Below, in pieces: positions 8,939-19,981 of a stretch of DNA of 64,000 nucleotides. Position 1 is the stretch's first letter. Each line of letters opens with the position of its first letter. The translations under genes were made by a program, and so were the position numbers. The DNA is from Labyrinthula sp. Ha (Eukaryota; Sar; Bigyra; Labyrinthulida; Labyrinthulaceae). The stretch covers positions 233,603-297,602 of the forward strand of contig JAALGZ010000045.1 in assembly GCA_015227615.1 (NCBI GenBank), written 5' to 3'. A model generated the notes under the pieces. That model had not been told where the DNA came from. It saw only the letters and a program-made list of their open reading frames with translations, and did no database searches.

Positions 8939-9397
8939 TTATATTTTTCCATAATGATATGAATAGAATATATTCAACAACAATAAAAATAATACATAAT
9001 ACCATAAAATATTTCTTCCTCTCTCTGACAACTCAATCTTTATTCTTCTTATTCCACTTTCTTCTAATTCTCCAGCTGGAATATCTGCACAACTATTATT
9101 TCCTTCAAGTGGAAGTAATAAGTATTCTTCTTTTTCTTTTCTTGGATCAAATACACAACATAATGGATTTTGTGTATGTTGATCACTTCCTCCATTTAAA
9201 AATTGAATACCTGTTTCTCTATAAAACTGACTATCTAAAGTTAGATGACAATCACTATCACAACCACCTAAACAATTATTCAACTTTTCCTCTTGTTTTG
9301 AAAAAGCTTTATGACAACAGGATACACAACATAATTTATCATCATCTTTTTCAACAAATATTGTTGAGTGTATACAAGTATTTAATGTTATTGACAG
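8939..9397 (-). pseudogene. 12-Cys family member lacking its ATG (paralogue 7)
   Basis: The family domain can be read from 9397 down to a stop at 8939, 152 codons. It includes TC, LCCVSCC, NCLGGC...C, LCCVFDP and SC, then a helix with ILWYYVLF and a short tail YHYGKI. There is no stalk. Where the paralogues have ATG followed by a Ser codon, this copy has CTG TCA, and an in-frame TAA precedes it. No other in-frame ATG precedes the cysteines. The seventh single cysteine (normally C-x3-G-x2-F) is also absent, leaving eleven, an odd number for disulfide pairing. It may be a young pseudogene by start loss, or it may initiate at CTG. The rest of the frame is intact. Confidence 0.7.
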
Positions 9398-10466
9398 TTA
9401 GTTATGCTTAATATTAAAATATTGTTCATATTGTGCCCAAATAAGCTATTCTAAAGTTTCCCATATATATATAAATAAAATGTTTCACCCATTATCTTTT
9501 AGACTGATTTTTCTATTTGAGTTTTAAATTAAAGTATAAGAAAATATGTTGAGTTATATTATATATTTTAAATTAGTTTAGTATATATAAATTGTTGAAT
9601 TTAATTCTAGTGTTAATTAAGGTGGTTAAAAGTGTTTTTTGAGTATATATATATTTTAAACAAACTATATCCAAGAATAGTTTTTCTAATTGTTTGATAA
9701 TTGAATGTTTTACTGTAAGCCTTGAGTCAATCCTAAAGATCATTCGCTATTTTCAAAAGAAACTCTGATTGAATATTCAATAGAATCGGTTCAAGAACAG
9801 TTTTTGAGTATACCATGGTAGAAAAAGTGTTGTGTTAGTATTTAAAAACAATTTTATGGTTATTCCATATATTGTAAAACCTAATTCAGATACTCTTTGT
9901 AGTGTTAAAAGCAAGAATAAACACTCAACTTAATAGTAGAGATCAAACAATAATAAATAAGTATTTTTGTAACTAAGAATATAATAAAATGATGGTTTAA
10001 GATTTTTTGCCTTGTAGTTTAAACAATGCAAAGGATACAAAGTTACTTTAGCATAATCAAAAAATGTTTCATACCTGGGTGGAATTATTCTTCTCACTAT
10101 ATTCAATAAATAAAACAAGTAAATAACAAAGTTATTTTATATTTTGTTTTTATCTTGGGTACTTTTTTAAAGTTTATTTTTGTAATTTATAGTATTCATA
10201 ATGTACCCAGATTCGAAAAACAACAATTATAATAATCAACTATAAGAAATACCACAATATAAATAGATGAAAGAATATTTGAACTAAAAAGAAATATAAC
10301 AAGAATTTTTTATTTGATAAGTTGCATAAATTTTAAATATCATGTTTATATATGAACAAAATATATTTGATACTCTTGTGTTCCAAGAAAACAAAAGTCA
10401 AATAAAGACCTTGAAAATAAAAGAAGGCGATATAAAATTCAAAACCAAAATAACTAATTCAAAAAA
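9398..10466. other. intergenic between divergent family members
   Basis: A spacer of about 1.07 kb between paralogue 7 (minus) and paralogue 8 (plus). No further domain copy was found. A CCATGG lies near 9814. The region is AT-rich with many runs of A and T. Confidence 0.45.
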
Positions 10467-11030
10467 ATGAGTCAATCTGAAACTCTACTTACTTGTGAAG
10501 ATTCAGCAGTCCAATCAGGAGACAAACCTTGTTGTAGGACATGTTGTGAAAGTATATTTGGCTCTGGGGAAAACAACCAGAACTTTATTGATTGTGGAGC
10601 TGGATGTGACAACGAATGCAGAGCACCTATAAATTTAGATATTTGTGAAGATTTGGGATTAAACTTTTCTGCTGGATTACCAGGAATAAATCCTCTTTCA
10701 GATATAGAAGAAGCTTTATGTTGTTTATTCCCAGAAAATGATGAAAACGCTGCTTTTGTACAATCTGTACCTCTTAATAGCCAATCCTGTACACAAACAA
10801 ACTCACCAACAGAATCACCAACTGAGTCACCAACAGATTTTCCCACTAGATTACCAACTAAATCATCAACGGACTTTCCAACAAGATTACCAACTGAATC
10901 ACCAACACTTGAAATATATTCCCAATATTTTCTACTCGAAAGAAAATTTGAAATTATCCTCTACTATATAGGGTTTGTTCTTGTACTTGGGTTTTCTTAT
11001 CTTGCTTTAGCAGCAAAAATTAAAAACTAA
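10467..11030 (+). CDS. 12-Cys protein with P-T stalk and C-terminal helix (paralogue 8)
   Basis: 187 residues and the only plus-strand member. The cysteine domain spans about 10-108 (TC, CCRTCC, DCGAGC...C, IC, LCCLFPE, SC). A stalk of SPTE, FPTR and LPTK/E units follows, then a helix at about 160-182 containing IILYYIGF and a very short tail (KIKN). The start follows the family rule (MS...TC) and is preceded by an A-rich leader (CAAAACC, AAAAAA). Its base composition is slightly less AT-rich than its neighbours'. No signal peptide. Function is unknown. Confidence 0.85.
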   Translation: MSQSETLLTCEDSAVQSGDKPCCRTCCESIFGSGENNQNFIDCGAGCDNECRAPINLDICEDLGLNFSAGLPGINPLSDIEEALCCLFPENDENAAFVQSVPLNSQSCTQTNSPTESPTESPTDFPTRLPTKSSTDFPTRLPTESPTLEIYSQYFLLERKFEIILYYIGFVLVLGFSYLALAAKIKN

Positions 11031-14000
11031 AGTAAAATCTTTCAGCGCAATAGAATAGCCAAGATAGAAAATCGTTCTAAATATAAATATGTCACACTGA
11101 AAACTTGTTTAACCTTTAGCAATGACTGCAGATTATCTTCAACGCGTTAAAATATTACTATTTATCTTGAAGAGAATTTAAGAACTAGTTTCATTCTGTA
11201 TAAATCAGATTTGAAAAATCTGTTTATTTAAAGAAAAATATCACTTCTTGGAAAAACTACAATCTGCCATTGTAACCAAGTATATGTTGTTGCCGTTTCT
11301 TTAGAATAAGTATGATCCCTCTAATTAACTATATTTCAATACAGCCTTTCATACTGAAAACTAGGTAATATCAAGTTACACTAAAGTTAAACTTATTTAA
11401 CACTTAATTTCTAAATAAATAATAACACAAAACCCTCTCCTTGGATAAAGATTGTGCAGTTTCTGCTAGCTCGCAACATGCCATCCCAGAAATATGCATA
11501 AATAAAATAGTTAAAGCAAATTTCATCACATTCTTGTAAAACAGAAGATTCCTTGAAATACAAGAATTTTCTTTTCTTAGTACTACTATATGTTCATCCG
11601 TACTCTATAGGTTCATGGTCTTAAACCAATTAATATGAACTCAATATTAATATTTATAACTGTATAGACCAGGCTAACATTATTTAAAATTAATAGGTCA
11701 AATACTTAGACATTTTAAAAAAATAAATAGTAAACATAAACAGTTCAATATTAAAAGTATATACACTAACAATTATACGGTTAAAAGAGTTCATTTTCTT
11801 CATACCAGCTGTTGCACTAAGAAAATAAGGAAACAAAAGGAAAAAATGAATTACTATCCATATAAAGATCTTTTGCACTGTTGGTATTTCAATTAGATCC
11901 CTTAGTTTCCCTCAGTAGTTCACACTATTACCAGCCTTTCGTAAAACGTTGACAATTTTTTCTGTACTAAGGACAACAACCACTCCTTAGTCGTATTTTC
12001 TGTTTCAGTACGTGGATACCTTTTTACACATCGACGTTGCTCAGTCTCTTAGCCTGTGCTTGGATAATTTAAATGGGGTGAATGTTGTTACTAATTGGCT
12101 GATTAATCGCGGAGAGAATGCGGCCATAAGGTTGAGAAGAACTTATGTGGTGGTCTGTGCTGATTCGTTACTTACGCGAATACAGTAATTGAGCAATGTG
12201 TTACTAATGGCGTTAGAAGTTTGAACATCACGGGAGTTTCTGGAATCCATTTCTATTTATTTTTGTATATTTTGCTCACGGGAATCTCTTGTCAGCAATA
12301 AAAGTTGTTTGCATTTAAGGATAATCTCTAGTTTTTCAGCTGTTGCTTGCTCTCCATACAAAATGGACATCTAAGGTATTTTTTGACCCAATTTTCCATT
12401 TGTTCTAATTTGGTTATTTCCTGACATTATTTTGTAATAGACTGTAATTACAGTAGCTAAGATCTTTCACAACAGACAGTGTCGAAGTTAATCCTGAAAC
12501 CCTTTAATTATAGAATTTCAGGTATAGCGCGAGGTCATTACGAGTTATCAAACTCTTGGTGTAAACCCCACTCGCGCCTTCTAACAAAGAACTAGGGTAT
12601 CTGAAGTAGCTTAGAAAACCACTAAAGCTAGTCTGTGTTAGTGCAGGTGGTCTTAGCGCTACAAAAAAGCTGCTTACTTACTCTCACCTACCAAGAGGAA
12701 GAAGGTCTTATTGGTTCAAGAACATTAAAAGAATGGCTTTGTAAAAGTGAAGACAAGAACCTCTGTTAGCCCAAATTTGGCAGGTGGATTACCTAAAAAC
12801 CGACTCTTAAAGGGTAGGACCTAGGCATTGTGTTTACTTAAGGAATTGTTTTACAAGTAATGGATGCTAAGATTCAGAGAGACAGGATCTCGGAACTCGC
12901 AATTGCACACTGCTGAAAACGTAAGATACTTCTTGTGAGCGGCTAGGCTTCATACATTAGCTATGAACATATAATCTACTCAAAATTTCTAAGAAAGTTG
13001 GAGAAGGCAATGGCGAAAAAGAAGAAAAGAAGACAAATAAAGAAGAAGCAGAGAACAAACGCATCCTATCAAGCACCTCCAAATCGCTTCATGTCGTCTA
13101 GACAACCTCAATGATGTCCAATAGACCAAGCCCAATCTCCAAAAGACGTCAAAATGAGGTAAATAAATCCTCTTAATCTCTTCTATATTACTTTTAATTT
13201 CTTTTTCTTTTTTTTTTATTATGTTTTGGACTGAAGCCCAAGGAATTCACAAATATCTGCCAGAAAATTATGAATACCCAATGAGATTATAGAAAACTTT
13301 CGCAGGTATCAACAAGAATAGCCATATTGAGTAAATAGTTAGATACTAAAATCACACGGATGTCAAGAGGTAAGATCATGTAGTCGAGTTTAAACCTTAA
13401 GCATATCTATCTATGAATCTCACAGAGGTGGCCAGAAAGTTTTCTCCTTCTATGACAACACTGAACTCTGCCAATGAATATTTTCTGAAGGCTAATAGTA
13501 CTGCAAATTCCAACTATCACCTACAGATCCACTACAGTCCAGAATATGGAACTTAGAAAAACTTATATGTGAAATTTATGTAGCCCGAGTATAAAATATT
13601 AGATAATTGAGCTGAAGTACTTCAAACTAATGCACAGTAGGACTAAACTTGGATGATATACAGCGTCGATTGAAGTGTAAATTTTACTTTCTGTGAGGTG
13701 TAACAAGAGGTGGGGTTAGATTTATTGATAATTTGTCAATAAAGATTTCGCCTGTGTTTTTCTTATTGATTGGTTCTGATAATTTCAAAACCATTTATGT
13801 TGATTATTCATAATCAATTGATTGTCAATACAAGGCTGCGTCATAAGGCCTTAGGCATACAACCAAGAAATAAGTTTTTTACATCGTGCCCAAAGCTTCA
13901 AAAAATTAGCCTAACTCATCACTCATATCTTATTGCCCGATTGTTCCCATTAGTTTCCCTAGTTTTTAAAGGCTTTCATACGGTGGAGAAATTGCGTAAA

Positions 14001-14100
14001 AATTTTGAGCAATTTGAAACAGAGTCATGCACCCCATCTTTATTTTGATTACCAATTGATACTTAAAATTTTACCAGAATCATTTGATAAGAATAAAAAT
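11031..14100. other. gene-poor region
   Basis: About 3 kb with no convincing gene. Short open frames (for example 13770-14048, plus) show no family resemblance. Around 13720-13830 the sequence becomes rich in TTGATAAT-type words resembling the MITE/hAT ends that follow, so a non-autonomous element may begin near 13715. Confidence 0.4.
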
Positions 14101-14246
14101 TGAAATTCTTATGTTGATAATCAGATTCGAAATGATTATCCAAATATTATTGATAATTTTTAGCTGGTGCCAATTCTCTTACCGATAAACAGATTCAAAA
14201 TGAATATCAAATAATAGTTAATAATTCTTATTAAATCCCAGCCCTA
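14101..14246 (-). repeat. hAT/MITE-like terminal segment, outward copy
   Basis: Read on the minus strand from 14246, this begins TAGGGCTGGGATTT and continues with alternating TTGATAAT and ATTTTGAATCTG words. It closely matches the plus-strand sequence starting at 15984, in opposite orientation. It is probably the right end of a non-autonomous element extending leftwards to about 13715. I could not confirm an 8-bp target duplication. Confidence 0.5.
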
Positions 14247-15983
14247 GAAACTAACAAAACATGTACTACCCATGAATTGTACAATGCTCTCTTAAGGTTC
14301 ATACGGAGAGCAATTAAGAAAAGTTGCACACACTTGGACAAACCATTGCTACCGGAGTAAATACATGTCAATAATACCTTCATTAAATACGTCAAAAAGA
14401 CATAACCACTATTCAATGTTATGTTCTTCTCTGCACGATAACTTAAATTATCAAAAATTTTTACTTATATATTTTCTATATGTATATACCGTAGTTAAAA
14501 GCACTAGGGTGCTTTTTTTGAGCTGGTACCTTTCTTGATAAGAAAAGCAGGCTACTTTGCTTTAGCAACGGTATTTATTTACAAAGAGATGAAAACCATT
14601 AATAGCAACACTTCATTTATTGCTTTACTTTGCTAGTTAGAAACCAGTGAAATCTATTTTGAACTGAAAAAATATGTCTAACCAAGTATGATAGACATTT
14701 AAAAGCTGTCAAGATACATTTTAATATCTCTCAATTTCTTTTTGAGGCTGCAACCAAGGCTTGGATATGAATATAGTTCTGAGATGATGTATACTACAGC
14801 CATTTGATTGAGATATATCGTTAAGATTGTAAAAAAAATCGAACGTACTCTACAATTAGCATAAATTTACATATGTGAAGCTCGGTAAGACTTAGGTTAA
14901 TATCTCCCGTGGTCTCAGAAATAAAATTTTGCAAACTAATGATTATCTGAAGACTACTTGCATACAAAATTCTATCATAGTGACGTTTTTATGTTTTATG
15001 TTAATATCACCCAAACATCTTTCATATTATTTAGTCCAAATTTGAATAGTTCTGATAAACAGTTTTGACCATCGGAGTGAACTGATGTCGTATTGTGAAT
15101 GTAGAAGTTCTTTATATTCAAGAAGTTTGCTGTCTATAGGAAAGGAACACAAAGTAATGAGAAATGGTTGTATTTTGCGGATAATGAGGAATAAGAGGTA
15201 GAAGTTGAGAAACAAGTTCAAATCGCGTTTCTCCGGCGAGCAGTGAGGAATCCCAATTAACAACTCTATGGCGCGAAACTCTTTCCAGGGATTCTAGAAA
15301 CTAATGTATATATCTTAGTTGTTGTGAACTGAATGTCCAGGTTGTGCAAACTAAGTCAAGCCAAAAACAGTATGGGGATCTTATAGGTTAAAGTAATACT
15401 GACTGTACAAGATATCTACTGATATTACTTTGAGCTCCATATTTACAGATACTACAAATCCCTGTTAGGGTTTTGCTTAACTATGTCAGTGGAAAACAGA
15501 GAAGAGAAAAGTGTAATAAACAAATATTTCAAATTAGTGATAGTTCGAGGTTAGGGGGATATAAAAGATTTTTTCTTGGGTGACGAACCAAAATAGAACC
15601 TGAGGAGAGAAAGAGATGACCAGGCGGAATATATATTTATATCTCAATACAAAATCCCGTCTCAGTGACTGCGAGATGAAATTATCATGTACAGAGTTGG
15701 GTGTATTAGTATCTCTTAGTAGTCTAGTCGACCGCTGAGATCCATTCGAAAAATAAAGCAATATAGTTTATGTCTAGTCCGTGTTTCATCTTAAGGAAAA
15801 CTGGATAATGACAGTACGAGCTTTCTGTGAGAGATAAAGCATATATCTTTACCCTTGTGGCAAGAACTTTTTCTTGAATCATTGTTCTAGCTTCTCCCAC
15901 GAAAACTGGTTATGAGCAAGAAGCCAGAGTTAGAATGCTTATGTGGTCGAGTCTAAGCAAATTTCTATGGTGATACCAACATG
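14247..15983. other. gene-poor spacer between two inverted terminal repeats
   Basis: No coding frame was recognised; the short frames at 15027-15263 and 15534-15761 look random. A TATATGTATATACCG run lies near 14480. Confidence 0.4.
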
Positions 15984-16130
15984 TAGGGGTGTCATTTGAT
16001 AAAAATTATCAATAATTATTTGATAATCATTTTGATTCTGATTATCAATAAAAGAATTTCATTTTTGATTGATTATCAATAAAAGAATTTTCATTTGGAT
16101 TATCAAATAATAATCAAAAATAAATTGGGC
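15984..16130 (+). repeat. hAT/MITE-like terminal segment
   Basis: Starts TAGGGGTGTCATTTGATAA. It contains inverted and direct repeats of GATTATCAATAAAAGAATTT and TTGATAATCA. It is homologous to 14101-14246 in inverted orientation. Confidence 0.55.
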
Positions 16131-16669
16131 ACTATGGCCCAAGTCCTGGGAACCCCATTTTAATTCAAAATCCAACTATTAATTGAACTGTACCTTAAGT
16201 TTTACGTGTTTGAAAAAAAAAGAAATAACTGGACAAAACTAATGAAAGACATTGACATTGCAAGATTCGTGTTGCTGACGATATTTGCCGCGTTATTACG
16301 GCACTTGATGGTAGATGTATGCAGAGGGAGAGACGTAGACATGAGAATGATCTAGAAGAACACCTTGTACAGGAAATTTAACGTTTGTTTCGTACTTTTT
16401 AGTTTCTTTTCTAACCTCAATTTGAGGCAAACTAAGCTTTAACGTTCTGAACTCGAAGTTACTGTCTACATTTAATAGGTATTTTTAAGTTTTTAGCATA
16501 AAATTCACAAGAATCTTCACATTAATATCCCATCTTCACCGTAAGTTTTAAAACTAAAAAAGTAAAGGAGGGAGATAACCCTGAGGGAAAAGAACCCTAC
16601 TTGACTACAATAAAATATTTCTTTAAACGTTAACTTCTTTATGCTAATCATCTTTCCCCTACATTTGCT

Positions 16670-19055
16670 TCAGGCTCCGACACAACTCAGGATACAGATA
16701 AAAGTAGTATTCTCTTGAGTTCATAAGAGTCGTAAACGTTTCATCCTTCAGCGCTTCTTTGCCAACAAACGTTTTTTAGCATGGGAAAAACTCAGCTCAG
16801 AATCACCGCTGCTTGTCTGGATGCTAAGATATCTTCTAGCTAAAACTTCAAGCAATGGATAAGTGAACCTCTTCTACCTCCAAAAGTCCAGTGTCGAATA
16901 TTTTTTTGGCAATATTTTTTCAGCTAGAAAATTCTCCACTCTTTTGGAGTCCTCCATATCCAAAGCAAGTATAGCTTCAGCATCTCAATCCGAAAAATCA
17001 TCCAGGCTTCGTTCCGCCACCATAGGCTGCACTCACTTCCTGACTTGCGACTTTAAAACTTCTTTGTCGTGAACCGTGTTAATAAAATCCATAAAACCAT
17101 GCTGTGGTTATCCGCTTTATTCACCTCTTTAACTAATTGTGTGTACTTGAATTCGTATTTACTTTTAGTCATATTTTAGACTGATGGATATATACCAAAA
17201 TTTAAAGGAGAAAATAAAGACTCACTTTAAGTCTTACATTATTGCGATAACAAATATATCTAAATTGCTACAAGGTTTCATAACATGGCAAAACAACTTT
17301 ATGCTCCTGTCAAGTTGAAGATCCAGTGTCTCCCCAGTGGTTTTATAGACCTTCTTACTCAATATTTCTGTGAGCAAAAACAGCTTTGGAATCAACAAAC
17401 GTGTTTTGATATGCAGCTACCTTTTTCCTCAGTACAGACTCAATTCCAGTAGCCAAGTCCTCCAATACTTTTAGAAATTCATCATCAAAATGCTCAGCAA
17501 CTTCATAGGGAGGATGACTACACTTCTGCTTTATTTCCCTTAATGACTTAGATAGAGCTTGAAACATCTTTCTTCTGTAACAAAAAGTCATCTGTGTGCT
17601 AATCGAAGCCTGCGTCGTTACCAGATATCTCGGCTTCAACATATCTGCAATAAAACTCATGATATGAAACTCGGACTCATTAAGCTTTACCATTGTAAAC
17701 TCTCTATCAGTTGACATCTTTTCCTGAACTTTTAAGATGATATCTTTCTTTTTCACCAAACCTTGTAGAAAAATGAACATGATGTTCCATCTTGTAGCAA
17801 CATCAATACTTGACAACTTTGCATCGTCTTTACCCTTGAAACCACATGCTTCTACAGCTGCTTCCCATAGCCCTTATCTTAATGTTCCGTTAAAATAAAG
17901 CCTGAACCTTCTAGCTCGATACAACTGTTTCTTGTGATGCTTTAATACTTCTTTTGTAATCAAGTTGTTCACATGAGCCATGCAACGAAAATGAAAGTCA
18001 TCCAGCTTCAAAACAGGAACAATAGGTGCTTTTCCTTCGCTGGTTGATTTTTCCTCTTCTTGCAACAATACACTATGCAACCTTTTACCAGCAGAGAGCA
18101 TGTTGCTTCCGTTATCCGATGTAATGCTAACAACGTTATGTTGGATCCCAAACTCCTTCAACGTAGCCATGATCAAATTGCAGTTTGCCCCACCATCGTG
18201 TTTTCCTCTGTGTTTGTCAAAAGAAAGCCCCAACCTTTTCATCTGAAAGATTTCAGTTATCCAATGCAGAGTCAACATCATATAGCCTTTGTAACATGTT
18301 GAAGACCAGTTATCGCATGTTATACTGAAACTTCCACTCTTGACCTGCTTCATCAAATCCACTGCTACAATCTTCTTAACCTTCTTGTAATCGTTCATAA
18401 TATCCTTCTTGAAGCATTGTCATCCAACAGGTTTGTGCTCAGGATGAAGGGCTCGAACAACGTCCACAATGCAGGGTTTACTCCAGAATCCAAAACTTTG
18501 CTTCAGCATGACAACAGCCTTCCTCTGAGCTTCATAAACTGCTTTATATGCATCATTGGCACTTGAACTTCCCTTCACTCCAAAGGCATGTTGACCCCTA
18601 GCCTGAGTAGAGCTCTGGTTCAAAAGAAATTTTGAAATTCCGCCACTAATCTTCTTCCGAGACTTTTCCTTTTCTTTCAATATAATATTCTGGCGCTTTC
18701 CCATATGATTAATCATCGCGGTCATGTTCTTGTTCGTATAGTTAACAGAAACTCCACACTCGTTGCATAACATCTGAGTTTCATCCACTTCATCTAACTT
18801 AAAATATTCATAGACCTTCCTCCTTTTCACCTTTTTTCTGCTCCGTTTGCTTGCTGGAGGTGTATCTTGCTTTCCTGAAGATCTTCCTGCATAATCCTGA
18901 AAGTTCTTCTTCCATGCTCCAGCCTTATTCTTGATCTTTTGACGCTTGGCTTCTGGCTGTTAATTTGAAATAGAAGAAGTAGTTGAAGTTCTTGTAGCAG
19001 AGGCAGATATAATGCATGGAGTGGAGGTCTGAGTCGCGTCAATTTCTTTATCCAT
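16670..19055 (-). pseudogene. hAT transposase (BED zinc finger), inactivated
   Basis: One reading frame runs from ATG at 19055 to 17355 and is broken by in-frame stops at 18960-18962 (TAA), 18420-18422 (TGA) and 17874-17876 (TAA). It carries a BED-type finger (LCNECGV...MINHMGK, about 18700-18780), the first catalytic region (SITCDNWSS), the second Asp (ITSDNGSNM), a C-x-AH-x-NN block, and the ATRWN motif near 17780. After another stop at 17355 the C-terminal dimerisation region reappears at about 16750-16930: STLDFW, then YPLLEVLARRYLSIQTSSGD. The canonical SER of this last motif reads SEL. A frameshift follows before the final PELCRSL block at about 16680. Family placement is secure; the gene is dead. 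Confidence 0.85.
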
Positions 19056-19744
19056 ATTTTCTTTCTTCTTCGTTTTTGATACTTATTTCAGTATTTTTTG
19101 ACCTAAGAATAAATAATAAGACGGAAAAGTACAGTTTTGTGAGTTTTTGTTACTTTACAGTTCAGTTTATGACTATTTCCGGTAGTCCCTAAAGAACAAT
19201 AAGAAGAAACCGGCTGTTTTTTGTCCTTCTTCATTTTACGACGTCTTCTTTTTTTGTTCAAACTTTGTTTTTTCCTATGCTAGTTAACCAATACACTTGT
19301 TTAGCTGTCTGTAAATATTAAATTCCACAAAAGCTTCTGAGTGTGCAAGTTTTCTAGTGCTACTTAATGAAATAGTTAAAAGCTTGCACATATTTTAACT
19401 GTTGAGTCCAGAGTAGTGTTAAATACCACAAGGAGTTGTGACTCAACCAGAGACCAGGCCCAAGCTGTAGGAGGAAAGTTAACAAACTTACCGTTAGAAG
19501 ATGATATAGGAGAAACCAAGGTATATTGGATTCCAATAACTTGTTGATAAGTAGTTTGGTTGTTCTAAGAAGTTTGTCTAAGAATATAGGGATGTTAACG
19601 TTAAGAATAGTTTTAGCATAAAAGAAGGTTGTTTTCTCTGCTACAGCAGGGACACAAATAAAATGACAATAAATATAAATACATATGAAGATAGAAAATA
19701 CGAAAAACAATTCTTATTTAGTTAAAGCTTATACAATATTAAAT
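19056..19744. other. spacer, no recognised gene
   Basis: Contains an open minus-strand frame (19360-19710, 116 codons) that is hydrophobic and leucine-rich but has no recognised motif; I do not call it a gene. May include the missing hAT end. Confidence 0.35.
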
Positions 19745-19981
19745 TTATCAAAATCTTCTAAAACAGAGTCAGGAATTTCTTTTACAAACTTTAGAGCTTT
19801 CAATTTCTCCTGTTTTTTTTTCTGAATTTAAATTTCCTTTGATCTCAATTCTACTGTAGAATGCTTTCCTCGCTCTTCTCTGATTCTTCTTCAACTTCAA
19901 TCTTTTCTCTACTTCAACTTCTTCTGCTTCTAACTGAGAAGACCTTTCCTTTTCCGGAGGCTCTTTACCAGTTGCTTGCAT
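19745..19981 (-). pseudogene. charged coiled-coil gene fragment
   Basis: A 70-codon frame from ATG at 19981 encodes a very charged helical segment (EEVEVEKRLKLKK). At an A-rich run near 19815 a second frame looks more coding and ends KEIPDSVLEDFDKFNIV before a TAA near 19740. The pattern is that of a small gene or gene relic broken by an indel at a homopolymer. I do not recognise the family. Confidence 0.35.

Larger units (their letters stand above)
15984..19055 (-). mobile_element. decayed hAT-family DNA transposon
   Basis: The right part is a hAT transposase relic (16670-19055). The left end at 15984-16130 starts TAGGGGTG and is packed with TGATAATC/GATTATCA repeats, as expected of hAT termini. 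A matching end beyond 19055 was not found, so the outer boundary is unknown and the element may be truncated. The 14246 end belongs to a related, separate element. Confidence 0.6.

Noticed and set aside
8935-9411. Plus-strand open frame of 158 codons
   Set aside because: It is the antisense shadow of paralogue 7, whose minus-strand translation carries the full cysteine signature.
10472-10846. Minus-strand frame of 124 codons
   Set aside because: Antisense of paralogue 8; the plus strand has the family domain.
13770-14048. Plus-strand ORF of 92 codons inside the possible MITE
   Set aside because: No motif, no host-like composition, and it overlaps element-like repeats; probably chance.
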